From Micromonospora aurantiaca ATCC 27029 (GTDB lineage Bacteria; Actinomycetota; Actinomycetes; Mycobacteriales; Micromonosporaceae): 64,000 nucleotides of DNA. The notes under the pieces were generated by a model that saw only the letters and a list, made by a program, of their open reading frames with translations, ran no database searches and was not told where the DNA came from. Below are positions 18,219-31,347 of the stretch, one piece after another. Location of the stretch: assembly GCF_000145235.1 (NCBI RefSeq), contig NC_014391.1, positions 3,480,001-3,544,000 on the forward strand, in the 5' to 3' direction. The number at the start of each line of letters is the position of its first letter. Position 1 is the first letter of the stretch. A program made the position numbers and the translations under genes.

Positions 18219-19697
18219 ATGCGCCGCCCCGTAACCCTGATCATGCTCCTCGTACCGTTGCTCGTCGCCGGGTGCACCACCGCTCCCGCCACCCCGGCCG
18301 CGACCCCCTCCGCCTCCACTTCGCCGAGCCCGACCGCGCCCGCCGTCGACTACGCCGCCTGGCAGGCGGGGCGGTCGACGCCGGTGGCCGACCCGGTCTA
18401 TCCGGCCCGGGGCACCGACGCGCTGGACGTCCTGCACTACGACCTCGCGCTGGAGTGGGCGCCGTCGACCACCACCCTCACCGGCACCGCCACGCTGCGG
18501 ATCCGGCCGGTGAAGGACGCGCCGAGCCTGGTTCTCGACTTCATGCCCTACCAGCTCGACAGCGTCACGCTGGACGGCGCTACGGTTCCCGGCGCGGTGG
18601 CGAAGGAGAAGCTGACCGTGTCCGCCCCGGTGGTGGCGGACGAGCCGGTGACCCTGGTGGTCACCTACCACGGCCGGCCGAAGACGACCCCGATGCCGTC
18701 GCACCGCAAGGACACCGAGGCCCTGGGTCTCACCGTCACCAAGGAGGGCGGCCTCTGGACCATGCAGGAGCCGTTCGGGGCGTTCACCTGGTACCCGGCG
18801 AACGACCAGCCGTCGGACGAGGCCCTCTACGACATCCGGGTGACAGTGCCGGCCGGCTGGTCCGCGATCGCCGGCGGCACGCCCGCCGGCCAGTCCGGCA
18901 CCACGTTCAGCTACCGGAGCACCGACCCGGTCGCGACCTACCTGACCACGCTCGCGGTGGGGAAGTACCAGAAGCTGACCGCGGCGGGGCCGCGCGGCGT
19001 GCCGCTGACCTACTGGTACCGCAAGGGCGCGGACGACAAGCTGCTGCCGTACCTGAAGAAGTCCCCGCAGTACCTGGCCTGGCTGGAGAAGAAGTTCGGT
19101 CCGTACCCGTTCCCCTCCGGCGGCGTCGTGGTGGTGGACTCGGCGTCGGGCATGGAGACCCAGCAGATGATCACGATGGGCCGGAAGATCGAGAACACCA
19201 CGGCCCGCCGGGACCGCTGGGGCAGCGACCTGCTGCACGAGTACGCCCACCAGTGGTTCGGCAACTCGGTCACGCCCACCACCTGGACGGACCTGTGGCT
19301 GAACGAGGGCTGGGCGAAGTACATCCAGGACCTGTACACCAAGGAGACGCTGAAGCTCAGCGAGGCCAGCCTGGACCGGTACCTGCGCGAGGGTGACGCC
19401 GTGCTGCGCAAGAAGCTGGGTCCGCCCGGCCGGCCCGACCCGAAGCGGTTCGCCGAGGGGAACGTCTACCTGTGCCCGGCGGCGATGCTGCGCGAGATCC
19501 ACCGGACGGTCGGCGACGCGGCGTTCTTCGCGCTGGCCCGCGCCTGGGTCCAGGAGCAGCGCAACACGCCGCAGGACCGGGCCTCGTTCATCGCCTTCGT
19601 CAACAAGCAGACGGGCCGCGACTTCACCGCGCTGATCAACGCCTGGCTGGACTCCCCGACCACGCCGAAGAAGATCACCCCGAAGAAGATCGGCTGA
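18219..19697 (+). CDS. M1-family zinc metallopeptidase lipoprotein
   Basis: A 492-residue secreted peptidase. The signal peptide ends in the lipobox LVAGC (cysteine 19), followed by a low-complexity Ala/Pro/Thr/Ser tether. A beta-sandwich N-domain precedes the catalytic domain. The zinc site is HEYAH (H340, E341, H344) with E363 eighteen residues on in WLNEGWA, the classic M1 pattern. The exopeptidase motif GAMEN is replaced by SGMET, so classical aminopeptidase specificity is uncertain. It is shorter than full M1 enzymes (about 850 residues), lacking most of the C-terminal helical domain. Confidence 0.88.
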   Translation: MRRPVTLIMLLVPLLVAGCTTAPATPAATPSASTSPSPTAPAVDYAAWQAGRSTPVADPVYPARGTDALDVLHYDLALEWAPSTTTLTGTATLRIRPVKDAPSLVLDFMPYQLDSVTLDGATVPGAVAKEKLTVSAPVVADEPVTLVVTYHGRPKTTPMPSHRKDTEALGLTVTKEGGLWTMQEPFGAFTWYPANDQPSDEALYDIRVTVPAGWSAIAGGTPAGQSGTTFSYRSTDPVATYLTTLAVGKYQKLTAAGPRGVPLTYWYRKGADDKLLPYLKKSPQYLAWLEKKFGPYPFPSGGVVVVDSASGMETQQMITMGRKIENTTARRDRWGSDLLHEYAHQWFGNSVTPTTWTDLWLNEGWAKYIQDLYTKETLKLSEASLDRYLREGDAVLRKKLGPPGRPDPKRFAEGNVYLCPAAMLREIHRTVGDAAFFALARAWVQEQRNTPQDRASFIAFVNKQTGRDFTALINAWLDSPTTPKKITPKKIG

Positions 19698-19706
19698 CCC
19701 GGCGCA

Positions 19707-19731
19707 GGGCCCCGCCCGTCCGGCGGGGCCC
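19707..19731. terminator. Bidirectional hairpin between M1 peptidase and chitinase
   Basis: Perfect ten-base stem GGGCCCCGCC / GGCGGGGCCC with a five-base loop CGTCC. It sits between the stop codons of two convergent genes. No T-run follows, as is usual in this GC-rich DNA. Confidence 0.75.
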
Positions 19732-19742
19732 CGCGTCGTGTC

Positions 19743-21122
19743 TCAGCGGCCCTGGAGCGAGCGGACGTTGTCGGCGAACGTCCAGCCCTTCGAGCCGTCC
19801 CAGTTGACCGACCAGGTCATCAGGCCCTTGAGCCGGCCCTGGTAGGTGTTCCACGCCTGGGCCACCAGCGCCGGGCTCATGTAGCCGCCGCCGGCGCCGA
19901 CCTGCGCGGGCAGCCCGGGGACCTGCCGGTCGAGCGGTACGCGGATGGTGGTGCCCTGCACGACCAGGCCGGCGTCGAGGCAGTTGGTCTGCGCGACGAA
20001 ACCGGCCACGGTGCCGGCCGGGTACGAGTCACCGGCGCAGCCGTACATCGAGCCGTTGTAGTACTGCATGTTCAGCCACCACAGCCGCCCGTTGTCGGCG
20101 TACTTCTTGACGATCGGCAGGTACGCGCCCCAGATCGAGCCGTAGGTGACGCTGCCTCCGGTGACGTACGCGGTCTCCGGCGCCATGGTGAGCCCGAAGC
20201 CGGCCGGCATCTGGGCCAGCACCCCGTCGATGATCCGGATCAGGTTGGCCTGCGAGGGGGAGAGCTGGTTGATGTTCCCGCTGCCGGTCAGGCCGGTCTC
20301 GATGTCGATGTCGATGCCGTCGAAGTTGTGCCGCTTGAGGATCGGCACGACGGTGGCGACGAACCGGTCGGCGACCGCGCTGGAGCTGAGGTCGATCCCG
20401 GCGGTGGCGCCGCCGATGGACAGCAGCACTGTGAGCCCGGCGGCTTTGGCCTGGCACACCTGCGCCGGGGTGGGCACCTTGACGCCGGCGTCCATGCCGT
20501 CCTCCCAGAGCACGGTGCCGTCGGCGCGGATGACCGGGAACGCGGCGGTCACCACGTTGTAGCCGTGCCCGGTGATCCGGGAGTCGGTGATCGGGATCCA
20601 GCCGAGGCCGGGGTGTACGCCGTTCGCGGCGCCGTCCCAGTTCTCCCAGTAGCCCTGAAGCACCTTGCCGGACGGCCGGGACCGCAGCGCGCAGGTGTCT
20701 CCGCCCGGCGTGGTCGGGCTGGACGACACAGTGGGCGTGGGCGTCGGCGTCCGCGTGGGGGAAGCGGTCGGGGAAGGGGAGGCGGTGGGGGAGGGCGACG
20801 GCGGCCGGGTGGTGGGGCTCGGCGACGGCGTGCCGCCGGTGCAGGTGCCGAGGTCGGTCCAGAGCGCCGGTACGGCGGCCGGGTTCCAGCCCGCGCCGGC
20901 GGGCGGGGTGTGCGTGACGAGCGCCTGGTAGAGCCGGCCGTTATAGGTCACCCGGCTGCCGGCGGTCCAGGTGACGCCCTCGGCCCAGCCCGGCGCGTCA
21001 CAGGCGACGAGCGCGCCGACGGCGCGGGCCGGTGTGGCGGCGGTGGCGGGCAGGGCGGCAGCGGTGGCGGCGAGCAGCGCGACGCCACCGAGCAGAGCGG
21101 TCATCCCACGTCCGAGTCGCAT
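19743..21122 (-). CDS. Secreted GH18 chitinase with CBM5/12-like chitin-binding domain
   Basis: A 459-residue exported enzyme. Residues 1-32 form a signal peptide; about 40-95 is a chitin-binding domain (VTWTAGSRVTYNGRLYQAL with WTDLGTC at its end); about 98-140 is a Pro/Thr/Ser linker; the rest is a GH18 barrel. The catalytic motif DGIDIDIE (268-275) gives the acid E275, and MAPETAYV, LWWLNMQYYNGS and GLMTWSVNWD follow in order. ATG 21122 is chosen over 21137 because AGGAGG lies about six bases before it. A palindrome in the promoter region is shared with the divergent ROK gene. Confidence 0.92.
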   Translation of the reverse strand: MRLGRGMTALLGGVALLAATAAALPATAATPARAVGALVACDAPGWAEGVTWTAGSRVTYNGRLYQALVTHTPPAGAGWNPAAVPALWTDLGTCTGGTPSPSPTTRPPSPSPTASPSPTASPTRTPTPTPTVSSSPTTPGGDTCALRSRPSGKVLQGYWENWDGAANGVHPGLGWIPITDSRITGHGYNVVTAAFPVIRADGTVLWEDGMDAGVKVPTPAQVCQAKAAGLTVLLSIGGATAGIDLSSSAVADRFVATVVPILKRHNFDGIDIDIETGLTGSGNINQLSPSQANLIRIIDGVLAQMPAGFGLTMAPETAYVTGGSVTYGSIWGAYLPIVKKYADNGRLWWLNMQYYNGSMYGCAGDSYPAGTVAGFVAQTNCLDAGLVVQGTTIRVPLDRQVPGLPAQVGAGGGYMSPALVAQAWNTYQGRLKGLMTWSVNWDGSKGWTFADNVRSLQGR

Positions 21123-21155
21123 GACATACCTCCTCATCGATGCGCCGGAGGTTAT

Positions 21156-21174
21156 CAGTTAACTTTGTTAAGTG
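21156..21174. promoter_or_regulatory. Candidate operator palindrome between chitinase and ROK genes
   Basis: The site reads CAGTTAACTTTGTTAAGTG: half-sites TTAAC and GTTAA around TTT, with the outer CA/TG also pairing (seven of eight arm positions match). It is conspicuously AT-rich in this DNA and lies 34 bases before the chitinase start and 90 before the ROK start. A ROK operator is a reasonable guess. Confidence 0.5.
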
Positions 21175-21263
21175 TAAATGCGGCGTACCCTGTCACCACC
21201 CCGTTCAGGGTGTGAAGCAGGAACGAAAGCCGCCCGCGGGCGGCCGGGAAGGACGGCGGCGAC

Positions 21264-22508
21264 GTGGACGCCAGACGCACCACGGTGCGTGACATGCGCC
21301 GGGCCAACAGGTCGGTCCTGCTGACCCGGATCTGGCTGGACGGTCCGCTCAGCCGGCACGAGCTGGGCCAGTCCACGGCGCTCAGCCTGGCAAGCGTCAG
21401 CAACCTGGTCGGCGAGATGATCAACGAGGGCCTGGTCGAGGAGGCCGGCTCGGTCGAGTCCGACGGCGGCCGTCCCCGCGTGCTGCTGCGCGTCGCGCCC
21501 GGCTACGGCTACCTGGTCGGCGCCGACGTCGGCGAGACCCGGGTCCAGGTGGAGTTGTTCGACCTGAGCATGACCGCGCTGGCGAAGGCGGAGTACCCGA
21601 TCGCCGCGGCCGACCCAGACCCCGCGCAGGTCGCCGCGCACCTGCGGCACGGCCTCGCCGCTGTCACCGAGCAGGCGGGCGTCGACCCGGCCGCGGTCCT
21701 CGGCTTCGGCGTCGCCGTCGCCGGCACCGTCGAGCGCACCGCCGACGCCGTGGTGCACGCCCAGACGCTCGGCTGGGACGGCGTGCCGCTCGGCGCGATG
21801 CTGCGCGCCGGCACCGACGTACCGGTGCACGTGGACAACGGCGCGAAGACGCTCGGCCAGGCCGAGATGTGGTTCGGCGCCGGCCGCGGCGTCCGGCACG
21901 CGGTGGTCGCCCTGGTCGGCTCCGGCGTCGGTGCGAGCGTGGTCGCCGACGGCGTCGGCTACCGCGGCGCGCACAGCAGCGCCGGGGAGTGGGGCCACAC
22001 CACAATCGTGTACGGGGGCCGCCGCTGCCGCTGCGGCAACCTCGGCTGCCTGGAGGCGTACGTCGGGGCGGAGGCGGTGCTGGACCGGTTCCGCCAGGCC
22101 AACCGGGGACGCCCGGCACCCGGTGCGGACGAGGAGACCGCCTTCGGTGAGCTGCTGCGCTCCACCGGCAGCACCGCCGCGAAGGTGATCGACGAGACGG
22201 TCGGCTACCTGGGCGCCGGGGTGGCGAACCTGGTGAACCTGTTCAACCCGGAGCGGGTGGTGCTCGGCGGCTGGGCCGGGCTGGCCCTGGGCGAACGGCA
22301 CCTGCCCGCGATCCGCGAGGCCACCGCGCGGCACGCGCTGCGGCAGCCGTACGCGCAGACCTCGATCGAGCTGTGCCGGCTCGGACCGGACGCGGTCGCG
22401 ATGGGCGCGGCCACCCTGCCGATGACCCGGCTGCTGCGCGACGGCGGCGTGGCCCGCGACCCGGCCGCCCGCCCGGTTCCGGCGTGGGGGCAAGGCCGGC
22501 GTCACTGA
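21264..22508 (+). CDS. ROK family transcriptional regulator
   Basis: A 414-residue ROK protein with an N-terminal winged helix (SVLLTRIWLDGPLSRHELGQ, then STALSLASVSNLVGEMI). The sugar-kinase-like part has an ATP-like loop VGADVGETRVQVELFD, the GFGVAVAGTVE block, HVDNGAKTLGQAE, the H-x-x-GE motif in SSAGEWGHTT and the zinc motif CRCGNLGCLE. Such proteins usually repress sugar genes and are released by a sugar ligand. It diverges from the chitinase and converges on the beta-glucosidase operon, so a chitin or glucan signal is plausible. Confidence 0.9.
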   Translation: MDARRTTVRDMRRANRSVLLTRIWLDGPLSRHELGQSTALSLASVSNLVGEMINEGLVEEAGSVESDGGRPRVLLRVAPGYGYLVGADVGETRVQVELFDLSMTALAKAEYPIAAADPDPAQVAAHLRHGLAAVTEQAGVDPAAVLGFGVAVAGTVERTADAVVHAQTLGWDGVPLGAMLRAGTDVPVHVDNGAKTLGQAEMWFGAGRGVRHAVVALVGSGVGASVVADGVGYRGAHSSAGEWGHTTIVYGGRRCRCGNLGCLEAYVGAEAVLDRFRQANRGRPAPGADEETAFGELLRSTGSTAAKVIDETVGYLGAGVANLVNLFNPERVVLGGWAGLALGERHLPAIREATARHALRQPYAQTSIELCRLGPDAVAMGAATLPMTRLLRDGGVARDPAARPVPAWGQGRRH

Positions 22509-22532
22509 CCGGCCCGGCCCCACGCCGCGGCG

Positions 22533-23945
22533 TCAGCGCTGCCCGCGGACCCGCCGCACGGTGTCCCGGTACCACAGCGCGCTGCGCTTGGGGGTGCGGC
22601 GCTGCGTGTCGTAGTCGACCCGGACGATGCCGAACCGCTTGTCGTAGCCGTACGCCCACTCGAAGTTGTCCAGCAGCGACCAGGCGAAGTAGCCGCGCAC
22701 GTCGGCGCCGGCCGTCCGCGCCCGGGCCACCGCCCGCAGGTGCTCGGTGAGGTAGCCGACCCGGTCGTCGTCGGCGACGAACCCGTCGGCGTCCGGCGTG
22801 TCGTCGAACGCGGCGCCGTTCTCGGTGATCACCATGGGCGTGCCCGGGTAGTCGCGGTGCAGGCGCACCAGCAGGTCGGTGAAGGACTCCGGCACGATCT
22901 CCCAGTCCATCGCGGTACGCGGCAGGTCGCGGCGGACCACCCGGCGTACCGGCTTGCCGTCGTCGTCGCGGTCCCGGCCCTGCTCGTCCACGCCGGAGTG
23001 CAGCTGCCCGAAGTAGTAGTTGACCCCGAGCACGTCGATCGGGGTGGCGATGACGTCCAGGTCGCCGTCCTCGACGGGGATACGTACCCCCTCGGCGGCC
23101 AGGTCCGCGATCACGTCCTGCGGGTACGCCCCGCGCAGCACCGGGTCGAGGTAGAGCCGGTTGGCCAGCCCGTCGGCGGCCCGCGCGGCGTCCCGGTCCG
23201 CCGCGCTGTCGGTGGCCGGGTCGGCGGTGGACAGGTTCAGCGTCAGGCCCAGCTCGATCGGGGAGCGGGCCGCCTCGCGCAGCCGCCGCGTCGCCAGCCC
23301 GTGCCCGAGCAGCAGGTGGTGGGCCGCGGCGATGCCGTCGCCCAGGTTCCGCCGGCCCGGGGCGTGGTCGCCGTAGGCGTACCCGAGCATCGCCGAGCAC
23401 CACGGCTCGTTGAGCGTGGTCCAGGTGCGGACCCGGTCGCCGAGCGCGGCGAACACCAGCTCCGCGTAGTCGGCGAACCGGTACGCGGTGTCCCGGTTCG
23501 GCCAGCCGCCCGCGTCCTCCAGCTCCTGCGGCAGGTCCCAGTGGTACAGCGTCACCCACGGCTCGACGCCCCGGCCGAGCAGCTCGTCCACCAGCCGGTC
23601 GTAGAAGGCCAGCCCGGCCACGTTCGCCGGACCGCGCCCGCCCGGCTGCACCCGGGGCCAGGCCACCGAGAACCGGTACGTGTCCAGTCCCAGGTCGGCG
23701 ATGAGCGCGACGTCCTGCGGCATCCGGTGGTAGTGGTCGCACGCCACGTCGCCGTTGTCGCCGTTCGCCACAGCGCCCGGCACCCGGCAGAACGTGTCCC
23801 AGATGGACGGGGTGCGGCCGTCGGAGGCCACCGCGCCCTCGATCTGGTACGACGACGTCGCCACCCCCCACCGGAAGGTCGGCGGCAGCGTGTCGATCGG
23901 GTCCGCGTCGGCGACTGACGACGGGCGGGTGAGGTCGGTGTCCAT
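22533..23945 (-). CDS. GH1 family beta-glucosidase
   Basis: A 470-residue cytoplasmic glycoside hydrolase (no signal peptide). The family opening FRWGVATSSYQIEGAV is at residues 24-39. The acid/base E180 is in TLNEP and the nucleophile E375 in ITENGAAF. DLPQELEDAGGWPNRDT and GYFAWSLLDNFEWAYGY complete the active site. It is the last gene of the operon that starts with the LacI gene, 36 bases downstream of an ATPase gene, which implies that imported beta-glucosides are cleaved inside the cell. Confidence 0.93.
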   Translation of the reverse strand: MDTDLTRPSSVADADPIDTLPPTFRWGVATSSYQIEGAVASDGRTPSIWDTFCRVPGAVANGDNGDVACDHYHRMPQDVALIADLGLDTYRFSVAWPRVQPGGRGPANVAGLAFYDRLVDELLGRGVEPWVTLYHWDLPQELEDAGGWPNRDTAYRFADYAELVFAALGDRVRTWTTLNEPWCSAMLGYAYGDHAPGRRNLGDGIAAAHHLLLGHGLATRRLREAARSPIELGLTLNLSTADPATDSAADRDAARAADGLANRLYLDPVLRGAYPQDVIADLAAEGVRIPVEDGDLDVIATPIDVLGVNYYFGQLHSGVDEQGRDRDDDGKPVRRVVRRDLPRTAMDWEIVPESFTDLLVRLHRDYPGTPMVITENGAAFDDTPDADGFVADDDRVGYLTEHLRAVARARTAGADVRGYFAWSLLDNFEWAYGYDKRFGIVRVDYDTQRRTPKRSALWYRDTVRRVRGQR

Positions 23946-23981
23946 GGTTCTCCTCGCGGGTAGCGGGTGGTGTCGGGCGGG

Positions 23982-24985
<1,004 letters not shown>

Positions 24986-24989
<4 letters not shown>

Positions 24990-26068
24990 GCGCGCTTCCC
25001 TCTCTCGTCGGCGGGCGGCCTGACGGCGTCGGCGGGCGGCCGGCCGTCGGCGTCGCGCGGCTGCATCGGCACCGACGCGGTGACCGGCGCGAGCACCGGG
25101 GTGAACCCGACGCGCATCGCGACGACGCGACCGTCGGCGGTACGGATCCGGGTCCTGCCGCCGGTGCGCAGCCGCGGGCTCACGAACTCGTCGATGCCGA
25201 AGTTGATCAGCGCCAGCGCGGTGCCGAGCAGCGCGATGGCCAGCCCGGCCGGGACGAACCACCACCAGGCGCCCTGCGCCAGGGCCTGCTGTCCCTGCGC
25301 CCAGAACAGGATCGTGCCCCAGTTCCACGACGTCATCGACGAGATGCCGATGAACGCCAGGGTGATCTCCGACATCACCGCGAAGATGACGGTGCCGACG
25401 AAGCCGGAGGCGATGATCGCGGTCAGGTTCGGCAGGATCTCGAAGCCGATGATCCGCCAGGTCCGCTCGCCGGTGGCGCGGGCGGCCTCGACGTAGTCGC
25501 GGCGGCGCAACGACAGCGTCTGCGCGCGCAGCACCCGGGCGCCCCACGCCCACGAGGTGAGGCCGATGATGAGCGCCACGAGCATGTCGCCGGCCTGGTC
25601 GACCAGGGACGTGACGATGATGATCAGCGGCAGCGCCGGGATCACCAGGAACACGTTCGACACCGCCGACAGGCCCTCGTCGGCTGCGCCGCCCAGATAG
25701 CCGGAGGTCACGCCGATGAGGATGGACAGGATCGTGGCGAGCACGCCGGCGATCAGGCCCACCACCATGACGCTGCGCGCGCCGACCAGGATCTGGCTGA
25801 AGATGTCCTGCCCGAGGTGGGTGGTGCCGAACCAGTGCCGGGCCGAGGGCGCCTGGAGCACGTCGGCGCTGCGCGCGTCCGGGTCGTACGGCGCGATCCA
25901 CGGCCCGATCACCGCCAGGAGCACGTACACCCCGAGGACTGCCAGGCCGGTCGCGGCCTTGGCGTTGGCGACGAAGCGGAACCGGCGGCGGCGTGCCCGG
26001 GCCGACGGCTGCGCCATCGCCCCCTGGCCGGGGATGACCTGCTCGATGCTGGACGGGGAGAGTGTCAT
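24986..26068 (-). CDS. ABC transporter permease, DppC/OppC type (sugar operon)
   Basis: A 360-residue permease with a cytoplasmic Arg-rich N-terminus (ARARRRRFRFV), then a first membrane helix (VLGVYVLLAVIGPWIAPYDP). HWFGTTHLGQDIFSQILVGAR and the coupling loop EAARATGERTWRIIGFEILPNL are family hallmarks. The C-terminus runs about 50 residues past the last helix and is Pro/Arg-rich. Membership of the peptide-type class is clear; the substrate is inferred from operon context. Confidence 0.9.
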
Positions 26069-26071
26069 CGC

Positions 26072-27045
<974 letters not shown>

Positions 27046-27049
<4 letters not shown>

Positions 27050-28179
27050 CGGGCCGCCTCCGTTCCGGCCTGCTCAGCGTGCTCCGTGTTCGCCGGCTTC
27101 TCTGCTTTCGCCGGCTTCTCCGTGGCGACGGTGTCCGCGTCGTACAGCCAGCACGCCGCCCAGTGGCCCGGCGCGTCGTCGACCGGGATCGGCGGCGGCA
27201 GGTCGGTGGCGCAGCGCGGCATGGCCGCCGGGCAGCGCGGGTGGAACCGGCATCCGGCCGGCGGGCGGATCAGGCTGGGCGGCTCGCCGTGGCCCCGCTC
27301 GCCCGCCGCTGCGCCGTCGCCGCCCGCGCCGGTGATCCGCTCCGGGTCCGGCGCCGATTCGATGAGCAACCGGGTGTACGGGTGGGCCGGGCGCTGGGTG
27401 ACCGTCTCGCTGTCACCGCCCTCGACCATCCGCCCGGCGTACATGACGATCGTCTCGTCGGCGAAGTAGCGGGCCGAGGCGATGTCGTGGGTGATGTAGA
27501 GGATCGCCAGGTCGAGCCGGTCCTTGAGGTCCTGGAGCAGGTTGAGCACGCCGAGGCGGATCGACACGTCGAGCATGGACACCGGCTCGTCGGCGAGCAG
27601 CACCTCGGGGTCGGCGCCGAGCGCCCGCGCGATCGCGACGCGCTGGCGCTGCCCGCCGGACAGCTCGTGCGGGAACGCGTCGAGGTAGCGCTCCGGCGGG
27701 GTGAGCGCGACCCGGGTCAGCAGGCCGGCGAGCGCCTTCTCCAGCCCGTCCGGTCCGGTCCCGGCGTTGCCGTGGATGCGCAGCGACCGGGTCAGGTGGT
27801 AGCGGACCGTGTGCACGGGGTTCAGCGAGGCGAACGGGTCCTGGAGGATCAGCTGCACCCGGCGCACGTACGCCCGGATCCGGCGCCCGCCGCGTACCCG
27901 GGTCGAGCGGCCGTGCAGCCGGATGTCGCCGGCGGTACGCGGGTAGAGCTGGGCCAGCAGCCGGGCGACTGTGGACTTGCCGGAGCCGGACTCGCCGACG
28001 AGTGCCGTCACCCGGCCACGGCGCAGCGCGATCGATACGTCGTCGACGGCGTGCACCACCGCCGGGGTGCGGGAGAGGAGGTCACGCAGCCGCCGGCGGA
28101 CGGGGAAGTGCTTGGTCAGGCCGACGGCCTCCAGCACCACCTCGTCGGCCGGCGCCGGTGCGCTCTCGGTCAACGTCAT
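27046..28179 (-). CDS. ABC transporter ATP-binding protein, DppF/OppF type (sugar operon)
   Basis: A 377-residue ATPase. Walker [11 protein letters not shown]-loop [12 protein letters not shown], signature SGGQRQR, Walker [13 protein letters not shown] and switch [12 protein letters not shown] are present. The C-terminal [17 protein letters not shown] motif is followed by a charged tail with repeated EKPA units that is not part of the fold. AGGAA lies six bases before ATG 28179. A long stem-loop separates it from the solute-binding gene upstream in the operon. Confidence 0.9.
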
Positions 28180-28217
28180 GCCGCATTCCTGTCTCAGGGT
28201 TGCCGAAGAGAGGGGCG

Positions 28218-28265
28218 GGCGCCGCCGGCCCGGCCGGGCGATCATGGCCGGGCCGGGCCGGCGCC
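28218..28265 (-). terminator. GC-rich stem-loop between solute-binding gene and downstream transport genes
   Basis: Arms at 28218-28235 and 28246-28265 pair through GGCGCC and GGCCCGGCC blocks with one two-base offset and a ten-base loop. It begins three bases after the binding-protein stop codon. Such hairpins after a binding-protein gene often stabilise that part of the message or reduce read-through. Confidence 0.55.
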
Positions 28266-28268
28266 GGG

Positions 28269-29945
<1,677 letters not shown>

Positions 29946-30014
29946 GGAGGTCTCCCTCGGTGGTCCCGCAGTCCTCGGGCGGGATGTGGTGGATGGAGGT
30001 GTGCGGTGGTGCCA

Positions 30015-30034
30015 CCGGCGGGCGGGCCCGCCGG
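30015..30034 (-). terminator. Hairpin between LacI gene and solute-binding gene
   Basis: Perfect eight-base stem CCGGCGGG / CCCGCCGG with a four-base loop in the 115-base gap. It could separate regulator and transporter transcription. No T-run follows. Confidence 0.4.
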
Positions 30035-30060
30035 CGTGGTCGCCGGTACGGCGGGGTGGG

Positions 30061-31119
30061 TCAGGTGACGCGGGCACCCGCCGGCTCCCGCGCGCCTGTC
30101 GAGTCCGGTGCGGTCGGGTCGCTCGTGGTCGTCGAGTCGCGGGCGGTGAAGCCGGTCGGGATGACGGTCGGGGTGTCCGGCAGCGGGGTGCCGGCGAGGT
30201 GGCCGATGAGCAGGCGGGCCGCCGCCGTACCCATCTCCCGCAGGGGCTGGCGCACCGAGCTCAGCGGCGGGTGGGTGTGCCCGGCCAGCGGGAGGTCGTC
30301 GAAGCCGACCACCGCCACGTCCTGCGGGACGTGCCGCCCGGCGTCGCGCAGCGCCTGCAACGCCCCGGCGGCCGACAGGTCGTTGTGGGCGAAGACGGCG
30401 TCGAACGGTACGCCGTCGGCGAGTAGCCGCCGTACCGCCGCGCGCCCGCACTCGAAGGTGAAGTCGCCCTCCACCACCCGGTCCGGCTCGATCGGTACGC
30501 CCGCGTCGGCGTAGGCGCCGGCGAACCCGGCGAGCCGTTCCCGGGTGCAGCCGAACCGGCGCAGGCCGGTGACGACGAGCGGCCGCCGCCGGCCGAGCGC
30601 CAGCAGGTGCGTGGCGGCGGCCCGCGCGCCTTCCTCGTTCGTGGTCCGCACCGACGGGAAGCCGGGCTGGTGGCCCCGGTCGTCGATGAGGATGACCGGC
30701 AGGCCGCGCCGGTGCAGCTCGGTGATGTAGTCGAGCGTCCCCTCCGGTTCGACCACGAGCAGGCCGTCGAACGACTTGGCCGAGACCTGGGAGGCGAACC
30801 GGCGCATCGACTCGTCGCCGTGGGTGCAGGTGAACAGCAGCATGCCGTAGCCGGCGGCCTCGACCACGTCGGCCGCGCCCTGGAGCACCTCGCCCATCCA
30901 GGGCCAGGTCAGCGCCGGGACCAGCATCCCGACCACCCGGGTACGCCCCCGGGCGAGGCCGACCGCGCGGGCGCTCGGCACGTACCCGAGGTCGCTGATC
31001 ACGGCACGGACCCGGTCGGCGGTACGGACGTGCACCTCGCCCTTGCCGTTGAGCACCCGGGAGACCGTCGTCTTGCTCACCCCGGCGCGGGTGGCGACGT
31101 CGGCGATGGTGATCGGCAC
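30061..31119 (-). CDS. LacI family transcriptional regulator
   Basis: A 352-residue repressor. The helix-turn-helix and hinge are at the start ([20 protein letters not shown], then [17 protein letters not shown]). The sugar-binding domain follows: [49 protein letters not shown] and [20 protein letters not shown]. The GTG start at 31119 follows directly on the promoter/operator region. The gene lies upstream of, and in the same direction as, the binding-protein/permease/beta-glucosidase genes, so it most likely controls them and itself. Confidence 0.91.
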   Translation of the reverse strand: MPITIADVATRAGVSKTTVSRVLNGKGEVHVRTADRVRAVISDLGYVPSARAVGLARGRTRVVGMLVPALTWPWMGEVLQGAADVVEAAGYGMLLFTCTHGDESMRRFASQVSAKSFDGLLVVEPEGTLDYITELHRRGLPVILIDDRGHQPGFPSVRTTNEEGARAAATHLLALGRRRPLVVTGLRRFGCTRERLAGFAGAYADAGVPIEPDRVVEGDFTFECGRAAVRRLLADGVPFDAVFAHNDLSAAGALQALRDAGRHVPQDVAVVGFDDLPLAGHTHPPLSSVRQPLREMGTAAARLLIGHLAGTPLPDTPTVIPTGFTARDSTTTSDPTAPDSTGAREPAGARVT

Positions 31120-31157
31120 GTGACGCTCCCGGGTCGCAGGGATGAGCGGGGTGTTTC

Positions 31158-31181
31158 GGAACCGGTTGCGGAAGCGGTTCC
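31158..31181. promoter_or_regulatory. Tandem LacI-type operator half-palindromes
   Basis: GGAACCGGTTGC is followed directly by GGAAGCGGTTCC. Each 12-base unit resembles the GGAA-N-CG-N-TTCC type of LacI-family site, and the outer GGAACCG/CGGTTCC also form one larger inverted repeat. The site lies 39 bases before the LacI start, where it would block the promoter. Confidence 0.6.
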
Positions 31182-31347
31182 GTGGCAGTCAACCCAAGTG
31201 GCGCGGGTCACGTCAATCACAGACGGATAACGATGCACTGCTAAGTTCGAGGCTTGAAAAAAGTGCCCGGGCTGCGGCTCCGCCGATCACGGCGATGAGC
31301 AGGGTCGATGCCTCGTTCCTTCGTGCAGGGCGGTCCGAAGTGGACGC

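Noticed and set aside
19743-21137. Chitinase start at ATG 21137
   Set aside because: Its first codons are themselves the AGGAGG ribosome-binding site for ATG 21122, which gives a normal signal peptide.
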